Positions 1-10,765 are shown, counted from the first letter of the stretch. The stretch: DNA of 64,000 nt from Locusta migratoria (GCA_026315105.1 CM048746.1:644368898-644432897); one strand, 5' to 3'. Notes: a model not told the origin generated them from the letters alone. Made by a program: numbers and translations.

Positions 1-493
1 AAGAGAAATTTGTTAACATCGAATATTGATTTAAACCTAAGGAAGTCCTTTCTGAAGGCATTTGTATGGAGTGTTGCCTTGTATGGAAGTGAGACATGGA
101 CGATTAACAGTGCGGACAGGAAGAGGATTGAGGCTTTTGAAATATGGTGCTACAGAAGAATGCTGAAGATTAGGTGGGTGGATCGCGTAACTAACGAGGA
201 GGTACTGAACAGAATTGGGGAGAAAAGGAATTTCTGGCATACCTTGACTAAAAGAAGGGATAGATTGGTAGGACACATTCTTAGACATCAAGGAATTGTG
301 AATTTAGCGTTGGAGGGAAGTGTATGGGGAAAAAATCGCAGGGGAAGACCAAGAGATGGATACAGTAAGCAGATACAGACAGATGTAGGTTGTCGCTCTT
401 ATGTGGAGATGAAGAGGCTTGCTCAGGATAGGGTATTGTGGAGAGCTGCATCAAACCAGTCTCCGGACTGAAGACCACAACAACAACAACAAA
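1..493 (+). mobile_element. RTE-type LINE, 3' end with ORF C-terminus
   Basis: This is the 3' end of an RTE-type non-LTR retrotransposon cut by the window edge. The frame is open from base 1 to the stop at 469-471 and encodes about 156 residues lying after the reverse transcriptase core. Diagnostic pieces are KSFLKAFVWSVALYGSETW, FEIWCYRRMLKIRWVDRVT, NEEVLNRIGEKR and LVGHILRH. Then comes GRPRD and a basic tail ending AASNQSPD. Immediately after the stop the sequence reads GAAGACCAC followed by (CAA)n, the same 3' terminus seen at the other RTE copies near 33.9 kb and, in reverse, 39.6 kb, 25.09 kb and 46.4 kb. The part visible here has no frameshift, so it is one of the less decayed copies. 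Endonuclease and catalytic residues lie outside the window, so activity cannot be judged. Coding origin is clear; subfamily is inferred. Confidence 0.85.
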
Positions 494-1209
494 TATTTAT
501 TACACCTAAGAGTCTAAATGTCATCTACCTTCAAAATCACATTTGCTAAAATGCCCAAAGATATGTAGCAAGTAACAATACAAAAGTCATTGATGTTCCC
601 TAGCCGTTAAAAAGAAGATCGAGGGTTTTTTTTTCTTTTAAGTATTTGTAGCCAGTCTCGAACCCACTGCCTTCGACACCGAACCGCAATGCCGCTAATC
701 ACACGACTATTCTTGATATGTGGAGGATGATGACTTCGTAATTATTCATGATGCATATACTGAAAGCTTTTACAGTTGAAGCGTCATTAACTTGGTAGAT
801 ATAAGATATTTTACCAAATGTTTTTGATGAATCTTCAATGCGCTAAAAAACAAACATGAAGGGGATGTTACTTTAACTGGAGTATTTGCACATGCGCAAT
901 GAGAGGTGTGCAGTTCCTTTATTGTCTTGCTTCGGTACCATCCGTGCGTAGCCGCCAGGGCTCGAGTCGCCAGGAGCTGGCGTCTCTACCAGCTCCACCG
1001 TCAATGTTAAAAGCGGCACTTCCCCCCCGCCCCTCCTTGCCATGGGAGCGCCCATATGCTGTCTCCAGGGGGTTCAGAAGAGAATTTGAACCTCAGCCAC
1101 GCATGCGCATTGCAACGCTGCGGCCACTGCCGCCTGTATTAAAAGCGGCCGCGCGACTCGTATACGTTCTGTCTCCGCAACATGAAACGTCTCTCATGTT
1201 ACAAAAATA
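494..1209. other. no recognised gene; tRNA-like scrap and a GC patch
   Basis: No convincing gene. Bases about 640-710 contain a degenerate reverse-strand tRNA-like motif (CTCGAACCCACTGCC, a B-box complement), probably an old SINE head. Bases 940-1165 are GC-rich and contain the phrase TTAAAAGCGGC twice. Short open frames here lack any domain signature. Confidence 0.4.
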
Positions 1210-1412
1210 GCCGCGGTGGAGTAGCTGAGCGGTCTAAAGCGTCTCGCTGCTGAGCGCGCGGTTGCTTGCCGTGGAGGTTCGAGTCCTTCCTGGGGCATGG
1301 GTGTGTGTGTTGTCCTTAGGTTAGTTTACCTAGGTTTGAGTAGTTTGTAAGCTACGGACTGATGACCACGCAGTTTAGTCCGATATATTTAAAAACATTT
1401 GAACATTTTTTT
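1210..1412 (+). mobile_element. SINE family B, near full length
   Basis: This tRNA-derived SINE has a class II (Leu/Ser-like) head: A-box region GGAGTAGCTGAGCGGTCTAA, a variable arm and B-box GGTTCGAGTCC. A GT-rich linker and a tail containing CGGACTGATGACCACGCAGTTTAGTCCG follow in pieces, ending ACATTTGAACATT. Flanks ACAAAAATA and AGAAAAATA are a possible imperfect target duplication. No protein is encoded; a pol III promoter is implied by the boxes. Confidence 0.8.
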
Positions 1413-1485
1413 TAGAAAAATACTTCTCATGTGCATATAATATTATGTGATAGAAGAACACGTTTTACTTTATTTTATTTTAATT

Positions 1486-1488
<3 letters not shown>

Positions 1489-1549
<61 letters not shown>
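1489..1549. repeat. 61-base poly(T) tract
   Basis: Uninterrupted T run. It could be the reverse-strand poly(A) tail of an inserted retrotransposon or simple slippage; the flanking sequence does not match any other repeat in the window. Confidence 0.95.
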
Positions 1550-1550
<1 letters not shown>

Positions 1551-2136
1551 TTAGTTCACTGAACCAGTGAACACACAGGACAGTGACCGGACAAGAACCG
1601 GTTTATTCGACGTGGTATGGCCAGAAAATTACGTTCCAAGACGATTCGTGTGCGTCTCACGACCTAGACGTACACCATGCCGAAGGAAAATTGTCGTGAA
1701 ATATTGTAAAAATTCGTATATGGCTCGCTGAAAAGAGAGAGCAAGCTACATTCCGCATACGAACGACGCCTCCTGAAGCCGTTGTGACAGGCTCCGTTTG
1801 CATTAGGCTGTTGAGCACAGTGGCCGCTGTGAGCGCTGGCGTCGCCTCCGCTGTGTTTGGCGACCGTTTGTTGTAGACCGCGGTCAGAGTAAGCGACTGC
1901 TACGTGGCTAGTGCAGGGGCGGCGGTCAGTACTCCCCCTCCCCCTGACGGCAGTTGTGGCGCTGTTGGTCCCGGGGCGCCGTTGCATCATGCATGTTCCC
2001 TTTCCCTCGCACCCCCACAACACACACGCGACTCAGCCGCCCACGCGTTTCCACCGCTGCTCCCGAGAAGCCGCACCGCGCCACTGGGAAACGTGCTCAC
2101 GTTACGGCCATCCTATAATGCGCCTACCTGACGTGT
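1550..2136. other. no recognised feature, moderately GC-rich
   Basis: I see no gene, repeat copy or structural element here. Short overlapping open frames on both strands in 1660-2160 lack recognisable motifs and are most likely chance products of GC-rich sequence. Confidence 0.4.
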
Positions 2137-2148
2137 CTGCTCTGCGTC

Positions 2149-2337
2149 AAATGTTTGTATAGCTTATGGGACTTAACCACGGGGTCATCAGTCCGTAAAC
2201 TTACAAACTACTTATGAACTAGCTAAGACTAAGGACGGCACAAATATCCATGCCCGAGGGGAGATTCGAACCCCCGACCGTAGTAGCCGTGCAGACCATG
2301 ACTGGAGCGCCTCAGTCCGCTCGGCCACCGCGGCCTG
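2149..2337 (-). mobile_element. SINE family A
   Basis: This reverse-orientation family A copy runs from the tail (TTGTATAGCTTATGGGACTT) to the head (CGGCCACCGCGGCC). The B-box complement GATTCGAACCCC is intact. It is bounded by a perfect 12-bp target duplication, CTGCTCTGCGTC, at 2137-2148 and 2338-2349, so the copy inserted cleanly. Confidence 0.9.
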
Positions 2338-2349
2338 CTGCTCTGCGTC

Positions 2350-2768
2350 TTTTGCACGATACGAATCATTATACAAATACGCTAACACGAAAATTGTGGT
2401 ACAGATTACTAATTTATTCCTACAAGAAGGCCAATGAAAGTTACATAATTCTAAACATTGTTTGTCGTAGATTTCACGAATATAAATTTTATGTGTGCAT
2501 TTAGCCATTTAAAGTGGTAAAAGGAAGTAGAAAGTTTCCTATCTACAGCTTGGATCGAGTTCTACATTCTCCAACAAACAGCTCACTGATTGGCTATTCG
2601 CCTCGACCAAAGACGCTGTAATGCAGCGCATCTGCCAGTATTAAAATAACGTATTAGAATAAGTGAATATCGAAACATGGAGTGCTCCCAACTCACTTTC
2701 TTGTGCCGTTAGAATGCTTCATTTTCGCAGTGATTAAGAGTGGCTAAAGGAAATGGATGTTTTCCTAT
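2350..2768. other. no recognised feature
   Basis: AT-rich stretch without a supported gene or repeat match inside this window. Confidence 0.4.
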
Positions 2769-3063
2769 GAATGCCGATATAAAAGATTATGCGCCACTAC
2801 GGTCGGGGGTTCGAATCCGCCCTCGGGCATGGATATTTGTGCCGTCCTAGTTCGTAAGTAGTTCATAAGTAGTTTGTAAGTTTGGGGACTGATGACCCCG
2901 TAGTTAAGTCCCATAGACTATACAAACATTTGAACATTTTGATGATGCGCCGGGAGAGGCATCTTGCGGTGCTTGGGTGGAACTACGAAGTCGAGAATGC
3001 CGATATAAATGACGATGCGCCGGGAGAGGCATGTAGCGGTGCACGGGTGGAACTATGAAGTCG
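2769..3063 (+). repeat. tandem duplication of ~65 bp, interrupted by SINE
   Basis: Two copies of a unit that begins GAATGCCGATATAAA and continues GATGCGCCGGGAGAGGCAT to GAACTATGAAGTCGA. The first unit (2769-2795 plus 2941-2994) is split by a SINE; the second is about 2995-3063. Differences are scattered point changes. Function unknown. Confidence 0.75.
2796..2940 (+). mobile_element. SINE family A, head-truncated
   Basis: Begins inside the tRNA-like head at ACTACGGTCGGGGGTTCGAA and keeps the full tail to TTTGAACATTTT. Flanks GATTATGCGCC (2785-2795) and GATGATGCGCC (2941-2951) look like a target duplication with one mismatch, although the host is itself a tandem repeat. Confidence 0.85.
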
Positions 3064-3955
3064 ACATGTTGTCAGCTCTGGAATTCTGAATATCGCAGTA
3101 TCGAAATAACATTATTTCTTGGCGTTGTATAAATATACGAACACCGAAATTGTAGTTCGATTTCAAATATTAGGCTAATGAAAGTCATATAATTCGAAAA
3201 TGGCATAAGAAGTATAATTCCGTTTTTATTTGTTGTTATTGTGTCAGGAATTTTGCTTAACACGTAAAAGATACCGTTTCATACCTCCCAGTGCCGGTTA
3301 AATTTTACCAAATATTCCAGCGGCCTCCTATGATAACAGAATAGTGAGAAACCTTGTGAGCATTTTTAGCCAATCGCTTGACAACGCTGATGTTTTCTCA
3401 TAGAATCTTTACGAGGGCAATTATTTTTACTGAGCGGACGAGGGTACATACAAGAACCTGTCACCCATAAAGTAGGAACAGCATTATTTGTTTACTTCGT
3501 GGTCTGCACGATACACTAATCGAGTCGTTCTATGTGTTTCGAACAAATGGGCAAACATATTCTATCGTGTTGTTGATTTTGCTAACATAATCACGCGAGG
3601 CCGCCGACATGATACGTAAAATTTTACCCCCAGTGACCATTGTAAACACAATTGATCGATTTTCGACCACAGGCAATACTAGTGCTTTTAATTAAAGTAT
3701 ACCTACTCGCAGATGTCCAATGTGGGCTGTAATTATAGTAGGTTACAGAAGGGGGTGTTCACCAGGGAGGGAAGTTCGCCATAATCTGCCTTTCTATTGC
3801 AACGGATTTGTTAGCAGTCACTGCCATCTGTTGGCTATCATGAGAAAACCTACTTCAAAGCATGTCCTTTCTATGCTGCCATCTGGTGGTAACACAGAAA
3901 AAAAATCGCACTGACGTGTTTTACGGCCGACCTCAGATTTGTAGTTTTATACGTT
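3064..3955. other. no recognised feature
   Basis: AT-rich sequence. The open frame at 3720-3914 (64 codons) has no recognisable motif. Nothing else can be supported. Confidence 0.35.
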
Positions 3956-3959
3956 TTTT

Positions 3960-4700
3960 TCAAACATTTTGCACAAAAATAATAATCTAAATAATGAAAA
4001 TTTAATTAGTAAGAGTCTGAAACCCTTTTAGGGAAAAAATTGAGGTACTGCCGGGTTCCGAACCACTGACCTTCAGCGTCACATAACCACTACACTACGG
4101 CTAACACTTAGAAGCTGCTCTCTTTACCCTCGTACTATTGATTACCGTTGTTAACTGCTGCTAATATGGCATTTGTAGACACTAGATTATCATTTATCCT
4201 ACGAATAACGACGTGTTTTTGTTAAGTATTCAGTGCGCCGTTGCTTTGAAAAGACAACGAGTAAGTTACAATAAGAAAATCATCAACGGTTGGTTTTCGT
4301 TAATTCAATGGAGTGTGTCAAATCTCCGTTATTTTTACACGAGATATGAAAAAAACATAAGGGAACAAAGTTGTAGAGAATTTTCTCCTCCATAAATTTG
4401 TTTATTCAACTTTCGCGACATATGAATGGTTTATTTGCAATTAAAATTACATTACAAACGGCTTGTTTTGGTGTTACTGACGTATTTCTTGTCCGATATA
4501 TTTGAAAAAGCGAGATTCTGCTCTCTGGTAGCCAACAATTATGTCTGTAAAATTTAGTGCGATCGGTTGAACGGTTCGACCTAAAAAGTTACAGACAGAC
4601 AGACATCCCAAAATCGCCGTTATTTTTGTAAATAATTCTACAACGATACGAAATATGAAAAAAAAATGTTGCAGCATCTGGAAATTCAACTGCTAAGTGG
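3960..4700 (-). repeat. composite repeat H, copy 1 (tRNA-like part plus one ~320-bp unit)
   Basis: This is the reverse-orientation counterpart of 36560-37800. Shared landmarks are CTTTTAGGGAAAA, the tRNA-like stretch GGGTTCCGAACCAC, TAGATTATCATTTATC, ACGACGTGTTTTTGTTAA, GTGCGCCGTTGCTTTGAAA and ATAAGAAAATCATCAA. The 320-bp unit marker ACAGACATAATTG appears here as its complement. Colinearity over about 700 bp shows these are copies of one dispersed element. No coding capacity is visible. Confidence 0.75.
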
Positions 4701-5522
4701 GTGAAATGGAAGTTACATTTCATACGGGATAAAAGGCGTTTTCTTACTATAGTAACTTATAGCACAGTATCTAGAATGACATTTGTGGTTGCATCTAGAA
4801 TGCCACATATTTCACATTCGCATACGGCCACGTGTGAAACAGTTAATTACAGTAGCTACTACTGTACGTTACCTTGGAGGAAGCCTCAAAGAAGCTGCTG
4901 ACAAATTAATACTGTGCAGCGGACCGGCAATCGAAAACGGAGCCTACTATATCGCGGGCGACGCTTGTATCGAGGGCTGCTCTAACAAGTTACACAATTT
5001 GTGAAGAGGGAGAAAAGTTGTGGCAGAAGTGGGGCTGTAACACTGGACCGTGCCTCATCCCGGGATAACTCAGTTATTAACCTGCGAATGGTGGGCCTCT
5101 GGTTGCTGTTGTTAGCATCACAAGAACCCAGACGGCAGTGTGAAAAGAGTCTGTCCTAGTCTGCTGAGGGGGAAAGGTTACCGCGAGTTTAAATTAACTT
5201 CCTGTTCAGTTAACGCCGGCGGCACCGTGGGAAGCATGGGACTGCAGAGGCTTCCTGATTAATTAGGGGATTGTAAAAAAGGTGAATAGCAGGCACAAGT
5301 CGCATGAAAAGTAACAGATACGACGCAGACTTACCAGGTAAGCGTAAAGTCTCTCCCTGATTACACACATTTATTTCGGAAGAGCTGTGCTTTGCAGTTT
5401 GCTGGAGGTTGTACAGGGGGTAGAAAAATATTGTGAACACCACGCAGTATACTACATGTGGCTGCAGTTTGGCAACACTGTGTACTTGTTAACGCTCAAA
5501 TGCAACGGCAGGACACAATTGG
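4701..5522. other. no recognised feature
   Basis: I could not support a gene or repeat copy. Small open frames at 4701-5004 and 5210-5443 lack motifs. Confidence 0.35.
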
Positions 5523-6312
5523 CGATCGGGAGCGCTCACTTTAGTTCGCCGCTCTGCCGCGAACTAGTTCGTTCCTTTAGTTCGTCCGCTCCCAATGACA
5601 GCTGAGCGGCGTGGTCTGCGCATGCAGGTGGAGGGAGAAGTTCGCCCACCTAGCTGCTTCATGCGCTTGCTGCTTGAGCCGCTAACGATATCACGCAAAC
5701 CAAAAGAAACAGTTTGTGGATAATTTCTCGCGTTTCAGTTGAGAGTTATCTCTATATCTTGGCGTTATGGAATTTATTAATCAGATATTTCAGAGTGCAG
5801 AATACTTCAAAGCAGAAATTTTGTATCACTGAACTATGTAATCTAGCAGGCGGACGCTAACCTCGAAATGGCTCTCATCAGCAGAAAGCAAACACGTGAT
5901 TTTTAATAATTCTGTTCGCGGCCCACTTCGCATATTTTAGTTCGTGACCAATTATTCATATTTTAGTTCGCGACTTATCGCAGATATTGTAGTTCGCGAC
6001 CTACCACGCAGATTTTAGTTCGCAACCTATCGTGCATATTGCAGTTCGCGACCGGTAGCTCTCCTTTTAGTTCGCAGCTCGGCCGCGAAGTAGGTCGCTC
6101 TTTTTTGGTTCGTCCGCTCGTTTTGGCTTTTGCTACCGCTACTAAAACTACAGCTGAGCTGCATCTCAGCTCGAAATGACGGCAACTGGCAGAAGGGAAT
6201 CAAGCGATTCTGCGCGCTCTCGCGTCCTCTCGCTGTTACCCGTCAGCCATCGGAAAAGGAGCGGTCGAAGTAAGAGGCGTGGGATCTGCGAACTAGTTCG
6301 CGTACTTCGCCT
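5523..6312 (+). repeat. unclassified dispersed repeat D, copy 1 (most complete)
   Basis: About 790 bp, beginning CGATCGGGAGCGCTCACTTT and ending TGTGGGAGCGCT. The two ends contain the inverted pieces GGGAGCGCTCAC and GTGGGAGCGCT, plus several TTAGTTCGC / GCGAACTAG words in both orientations. Internal landmarks are GGTGGAGGGAGAAGTTC, CTTGCTGCTTGAGCCGCTAA, AACCAAAAGAAACAGTTTG and a five-unit 26-bp array (5929-6054). No open frame or tRNA-like box is present. Copies D2-D4 lie at 43.0, 43.9 and 62.8 kb. It might be a non-autonomous DNA transposon; family unknown. Confidence 0.75.
5929..6054 (+). repeat. 26-bp tandem array inside repeat D1 (about 5 units)
   Basis: Units of the form CGCATATTTTAGTTCGTGACC plus five bases, repeated almost five times with substitutions. 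Each unit carries a TAGTTCGCGAC or CAGTTCGCGAC core, which is also a word found throughout repeat D. Confidence 0.8.
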
Positions 6313-6820
6313 GTGGGAGCGCTAGAAGACTACAGTGCAATGCGTTTTGTTTTGCGACGGTCCACACCAATGATCGGTGAAATCCTTTACATATCAGACT
6401 TACAAAGCGGCGGACTCGATGGTGTGCAGTTAGCTGCACGGTTTAACGGGTTAAACAATTGTTCATTAACACAGCAATTTGGTTTAATTATGCCCCTGAT
6501 ATTGATGTATATACTCTTAAATAAGAAACAGTGCATTAAACTGATTATGTGCGCAACGGATCTTTTAACAAAACAGCTGTGGCAAGTCACCATATGAAAC
6601 AGAGACTGACTATACTCAAAAAATTTGACTTCAGTAAGATATTAAAAACCACAAACCACTTTGTTAATGTTTGACTGCGAGAATTTACGCAGATCAGTAC
6701 CTGATTACCAAAATTCAGTATCCTAATCAATTGACTGCAGTGTTGCATAACAATCATTTACTATAGCACAAATAACGAGATCTGTTTAACAAGATTACCA
6801 AAATCAATACTGCACTTTAA
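6313..6820. other. no recognised feature
   Basis: An open frame at 6313-6597 has no motif and no start context that stands out. AT-rich remainder. Confidence 0.35.
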
Positions 6821-7003
6821 TTTTTTTTCTATGGGACTTAACTACGGGGTCATCAGTCCCTAAACTTACAAACTACTTATGAACTACTTACGAACTAGGA
6901 CGGCACAAATATCCATGCCCGAGGGGGGATTCTAACCCCCGACCGTAGTTGCCGTGCAGACCGTGACTGGAGCGCCTCTGTCCCCTCGGCCACCGCCGCC
7001 GGC
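6821..7003 (-). mobile_element. SINE family A
   Basis: Reverse copy whose terminal tail is replaced by TTTTTTTTCTATGGGACTT. The head ends CCACCGCCGCCGGC. Target duplication GCACTTTAA at 6812-6820 and 7004-7012 is perfect (9 bp). One B-box change (GATTCTAACCCC) suggests reduced promoter quality. Confidence 0.88.
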
Positions 7004-7012
7004 GCACTTTAA

Positions 7013-8169
7013 ATCCAGTAATAATTAATTATCAAATGAAGGAAGTAGGTTAATTTTCTAACTACGTAAATGAAACAGGAAAGAAATTTCAACTTTGTTA
7101 CTTATTATTAATAATCACCATTACATTACCTACATAAAACAACTTTTTCCTAATGACATCAAATGCAATTACTTTCATTCCAGCGGTGATAGTAATAAAA
7201 AAATACAATATATATTCCAAATACAATCAAATCAACTTGCTGGCACAGCAGCCTCTGCTCTACATCGGAGCCATACACACTACTCAACCGCTCTCTAAGC
7301 GAGCTAAAGCACAAGTCCCACTCTCTCTCTGTGCGAGCTACAATGCTATGCGATACATGATCTTTGCCAAAGATGAAACTTCACAGAGTTAAGTACACAT
7401 ATCGATATACACAGTAGAAGGAATATTATACATTTTCTTGCAAGCAAGTTACTCGACACAAAACAGGAGGCACAATATTAGACATTTTCTTACATTTTTC
7501 CTTTATTGACACGTTTCAGGGTCTCTATAGGTAGGGCCTTCAGTACTGACAGCGTACACGAAACGAGGTAAGCCATCATTGACGAAGTTGAATAGTAGGC
7601 GAAATGCTCAGTTAGACACATGGACGCTCAGATTCACTTTAAGCTCTGCTGGCGCTTGAAAATGGTTTAACCCCGAAACCGGGTGCACGGAGCCAACAAA
7701 TGAACAGCTTTGGTCTACCATAATGGCATTCTCCCAAAAACCTGCATCGTCCCTGAGAAAAGTTCCTACGTTAGAGGTATCGGAAATCCGTCCCTACAGT
7801 TTAGAAGAAAAGAGTCAAAAGTCCCCACGCCGCTACTGTTGGCGGCCCTGCTGCGGCGTGGTGCAGGCGGTGCGGCAGGCAGGAGCTAATCCTTGCCGGC
7901 CAATAAAAGCGGCCTCCGCGGGCCTCCCAGAGGCGATATTTCTCGCCGCCGCGCCTCGCCTCGGCGCGACAAATCACGCCGGCCATTAGGGCGTCGCTTT
8001 ATTGCGATTGAAAGCACAGAAGCAGCGGCAGCGGCGGCCCCGCCTGGCCTGACGAGGCGCGAGGGACACCACCGCGCTTCCGCGTCTGCGGTTCCATAAA
8101 CACTCTGTTCTGCAAAAGCCGTCTTTTTCTCCCCACTAGCGTAAGCTATCTACCTCCAAAATCAAATTC
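7013..8169. other. no recognised gene; GC-rich island at 7830-8095
   Basis: Mostly AT-rich. Bases 7830-8095 are strongly GC-rich with many CpG and GGCC words and contain several overlapping short open frames on both strands, none with motifs. This could be a CpG island of an unseen host gene or another repeat; I cannot decide from sequence alone. Confidence 0.35.
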
Positions 8170-8995
8170 TGGTTCGCTGCTTAACAGGATTGAAGATTAA
8201 TTGCAAATCTGTACCAAAAACAGAATGCACGAGTACAAATAGGAATGGGATCTCTGAAGACAGAGGTGTCAGACAAGGCTGTTGTCTCTCGCCAATTTTA
8301 TTTAACATTCATCAGGAAGAAGTACTGGAAAGCTGTTTCGATGGGACAAGAGGCGCAAGAATAGGTGGGGCGAAAATTGATTGTATAAGATTTGCTGACG
8401 ACATGGTCATCCTTACAGAAAATAAAGATACACTGACTCAAATGGTAAATGATCTGAGTGAAGCCTGAAGCGTGTACAGCATATGGCATAAGCATGGTCA
8501 TAGGTTTAAAGAAAAGAAAAGTGAAAATCAAGTTGGAGTCAGAGGTCATAGAACAGTATTTGGGAAGTTGGATTAAGAAAGATATGAATTGCCAACAAGA
8601 CATCAAAGTGAGAATGGCTCTGGCGAAAGAAGCGTTACAGAAGCAAAGTAGACTCCTAACCAGTGTTTTAAACAAAGAGTTAAGGAAAAGACTGGTTAAG
8701 TATCTAATATGGAGTGTGGCCTTATATGGAGCAAAAACGTGGGCCGGCCGCGGTGGCCAAGGTGACTGAGGCGCTCCAGTCGCGGTCAGCACGGACACTA
8801 CGGTCGGGGGTTCGAATCCCCCCTCGGGCATGGATATTTGTGCCGTCCTAGTTCGTAAGTAGTTCATAAGTAGTTTGTAAGTTTAGGGACTGATGACCCC
8901 GTAGTTAAGTCCCATAAGCTTAACAAACATTTGAACATTTTTTTGAACAAAAACGTGGACATTGAGAAAGCAAGATGAGAAGAAAATTGTATATC
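8170..8995 (+). pseudogene. RTE-type LINE reverse transcriptase fragment, split by a SINE
   Basis: The piece carries RT landmarks in order: GVRQGCCLSPILFN (template/dNTP region), IRFADDMVILTENKD with the catalytic ADD pair, an intact stretch ending EAC, then YLGSWIKKDM, a region equivalent to the RTE thumb (KEALQKQSRLLTSVLNKEL) and KYLIWSVALYGAKTW. A frameshift lies near 8458-8468, where one frame ends and the next begins. The coding sequence resumes after the SINE as TLRKQDEKKI, so joining 8731-8742 to 8959 restores the expected order seen in the window's first RTE copy. The 5' part (endonuclease) and the last quarter are missing. It is a relative of, but not identical to, the RTE family at 33, 39 and 1 kb. 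Confidence 0.85.
8743..8947 (+). mobile_element. SINE family A inserted in RTE coding sequence
   Basis: Full-length copy from GCCGGCCGCGGTGGCC to TTTGAACATTTTTTTGAA. The 11-bp target duplication CAAAAACGTGG (8732-8742 and 8948-8958) is perfect and falls inside the RT codons for K-T-W. This dates the SINE after the RTE. Confidence 0.93.
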
Positions 8996-9884
8996 CCAAC
9001 GACATATTCGAGACGAGAATCCGTCTGAGGGATTGTATATTTGTATTTACATTGATATTTATATGACCTTAAACAGGAATGTTCCAATATGTCCAATGCC
9101 GAGGTGCCATTCCGCTGCATGGAGAGCAATGTTCTATGGAACACAGAAGCTGAATTAAAGTTTGTGACGTGAGGGAGATCGTGCTTAGACTATTCCGAGC
9201 CGCCTTAATCGCTACTGATGTGGTGGTCTAGCGGACTTAAAAGAACGAAGAAATATAGACAAAAATATGCAAATTTTTTCTTAGAACTTTATCATAGAAA
9301 TAGCACGGGAAACACCCATAGAAGTACTTTTATTTATATATTTAATTTTTTATTCATTCTTAAATGTCTTTTAAACTTCTGTGATTTCCGTACGATGGCC
9401 GGAGCTATTGCTGCCTGGTACTGCAAAGTCTACCGAGAAGGCAAACACACAGTAAAAGAGAATCAGAAAAAAAAGAACGAGAAAAAGGGCATAAACTGCA
9501 GTAGCAGACAATACGAGAAAGCAGCTTTGAAGCACTCGGTAAGCCGAAATAGCCCCTCTGTAGCCGCGGAAGTACAAAGGAAGAAAAATAACATTAATTA
9601 TAATTTACATGGAGGCTACAATTCTGCCACTTCTTTTCATTTTTCTCCTAAGAAGTAGGAGAATTTTCATTCGGTTTCAAGCTTTTATTTTGTCGTCTGA
9701 CGATGAAGAAGTCACCAAGACGATATTGAATTCTTTTCTGAAGAGGATGTTTAATTTCGTCATCAAGAGGAAATTTATTTTCCTTTGTTAATGAAAACAA
9801 TAATATAGCTAATAAGCTAGCCGGAGAAGGCTATCGATGGCGAGCGGAAAGGTCATGTTGTAGGGGAGGAAGGAGACAAAAAAA
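8996..9884. other. no recognised feature
   Basis: The open frame at 9218-9658 (146 codons) is lysine- and serine-rich and lacks any motif I recognise; codon content follows the local AT bias, so I do not call a gene. Confidence 0.3.
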
Positions 9885-9965
9885 AGGCGGTAAGACGTCT
9901 GCCTAGTACGCGTGTAGGTCCGGGTTCGATTCTCGGTCGCATCACAAATTTTAATTCAATGCTTC
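9885..9965 (+). mobile_element. tRNA-like SINE head fragment
   Basis: Contains GTCTGCCTAGTACGCGTGTA followed by GTCCGGGTTCGATTCTCGG, which fits an anticodon arm and T arm with B-box GGTTCGATTCT, then CACAAATTTTAATTC. The acceptor ends do not pair, so it is a SINE-type derivative and not a functional tRNA gene. Confidence 0.6.
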
Positions 9966-10137
9966 AGATTGATCTTTAAGTTTCAGAAATGTTCGAAATA
10001 CGGACTGTGTAAGAGACTGGAGATGCGCCCAAAGATAGCTGTGGCGGACAGGCCGTTGTGTCCCACTTGTGGAACACCCTGTCCACACTACATGCACTGT
10101 CCTGGGCTCCGGATAACTTTCACTCTGAGCAAGTGTC

Positions 10138-10262
10138 TCAAACTCGTGTAAAGCGACCTGTACGCGAAATAACGTAGACCGTGGCACCTGAAGATGATGA
10201 CTGCGTCCGTCGCCGAAACGTTGTGCATAAAGTGGTGGCTGCATATCGCACGCCATTATTAA
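10138..10262 (+). repeat. dispersed repeat with hammerhead-like motif, copy 1
   Basis: Near-identical to 13353-13477: begins AAACTCGTGTAA and ends GTGGCTGCATATCGCACGCC. It contains CTGAAGA, a short imperfect hairpin and GAAAC at 10188-10219. No coding. Probably the end of a Penelope-like element (inference, see findings). Confidence 0.7.
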
Positions 10263-10708
10263 CCCTCGCATGATGCCTTGGGTCTTTTTAGACGCCAAGG
10301 CTTATTTAACTATTAATAAACAGTTTCAATGTTGACATAGACAACTCATCCTTCAGATATGCTATCCACGGACTTTTTAATGTAACTGGGTAAAATATTT
10401 ATCGTTATATCTCATTTTGCAGTACAAAAATTTGAAATTTTTGCCGTTTGGTTAGAAAATTCCCCAGGTATACAGTAAGTGATTTTTAGTGTCATATATA
10501 AGTTTTGTTACCAAAATTAATCTTGGCAGCAATGTACCTTATAAAGCGACATTCATTTGAACATTGTTGCAAAAATGGGTAGAAAATACAATTACGTGCA
10601 CTGTTATGACAAATTCACAGTTTGGAATTGCGTTTTGTGCAAAGTATACGTGATGTTATAGTTCATTCAGAATGGATGGTGATATACATTTTGCAAGGGG
10701 CTACAGTC
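10263..10708. other. no recognised feature
   Basis: AT-rich; no supported gene or repeat. Confidence 0.35.
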
Positions 10709-10765
10709 TCCAACAGGTTGTTGTTGTTTAGAGGGGACTAGACTGCGTGGTCATCAGTCTCTCAA
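10709..10765 (-). mobile_element. I-type LINE 3' tail scrap
   Basis: Read on the minus strand, this is GAGAGACTGATGACCACGCAG then TCTAGTCCCC, TCTAAACAACAACAAC. The same order (GACTGATGACC, hairpin partner, TAAACAAC, CAA repeats) ends the complete I-type LINE at 53588-53645. It is therefore a drastically 5'-truncated copy of about 55 bp from that or a related family. Confidence 0.6.

Noticed and set aside
10188..10219. Calling a functional hammerhead ribozyme
   Set aside because: Only the CTGANGA and GAAA boxes and stem II can be seen; no acceptable GUH cleavage site with stems I and III was found by eye.
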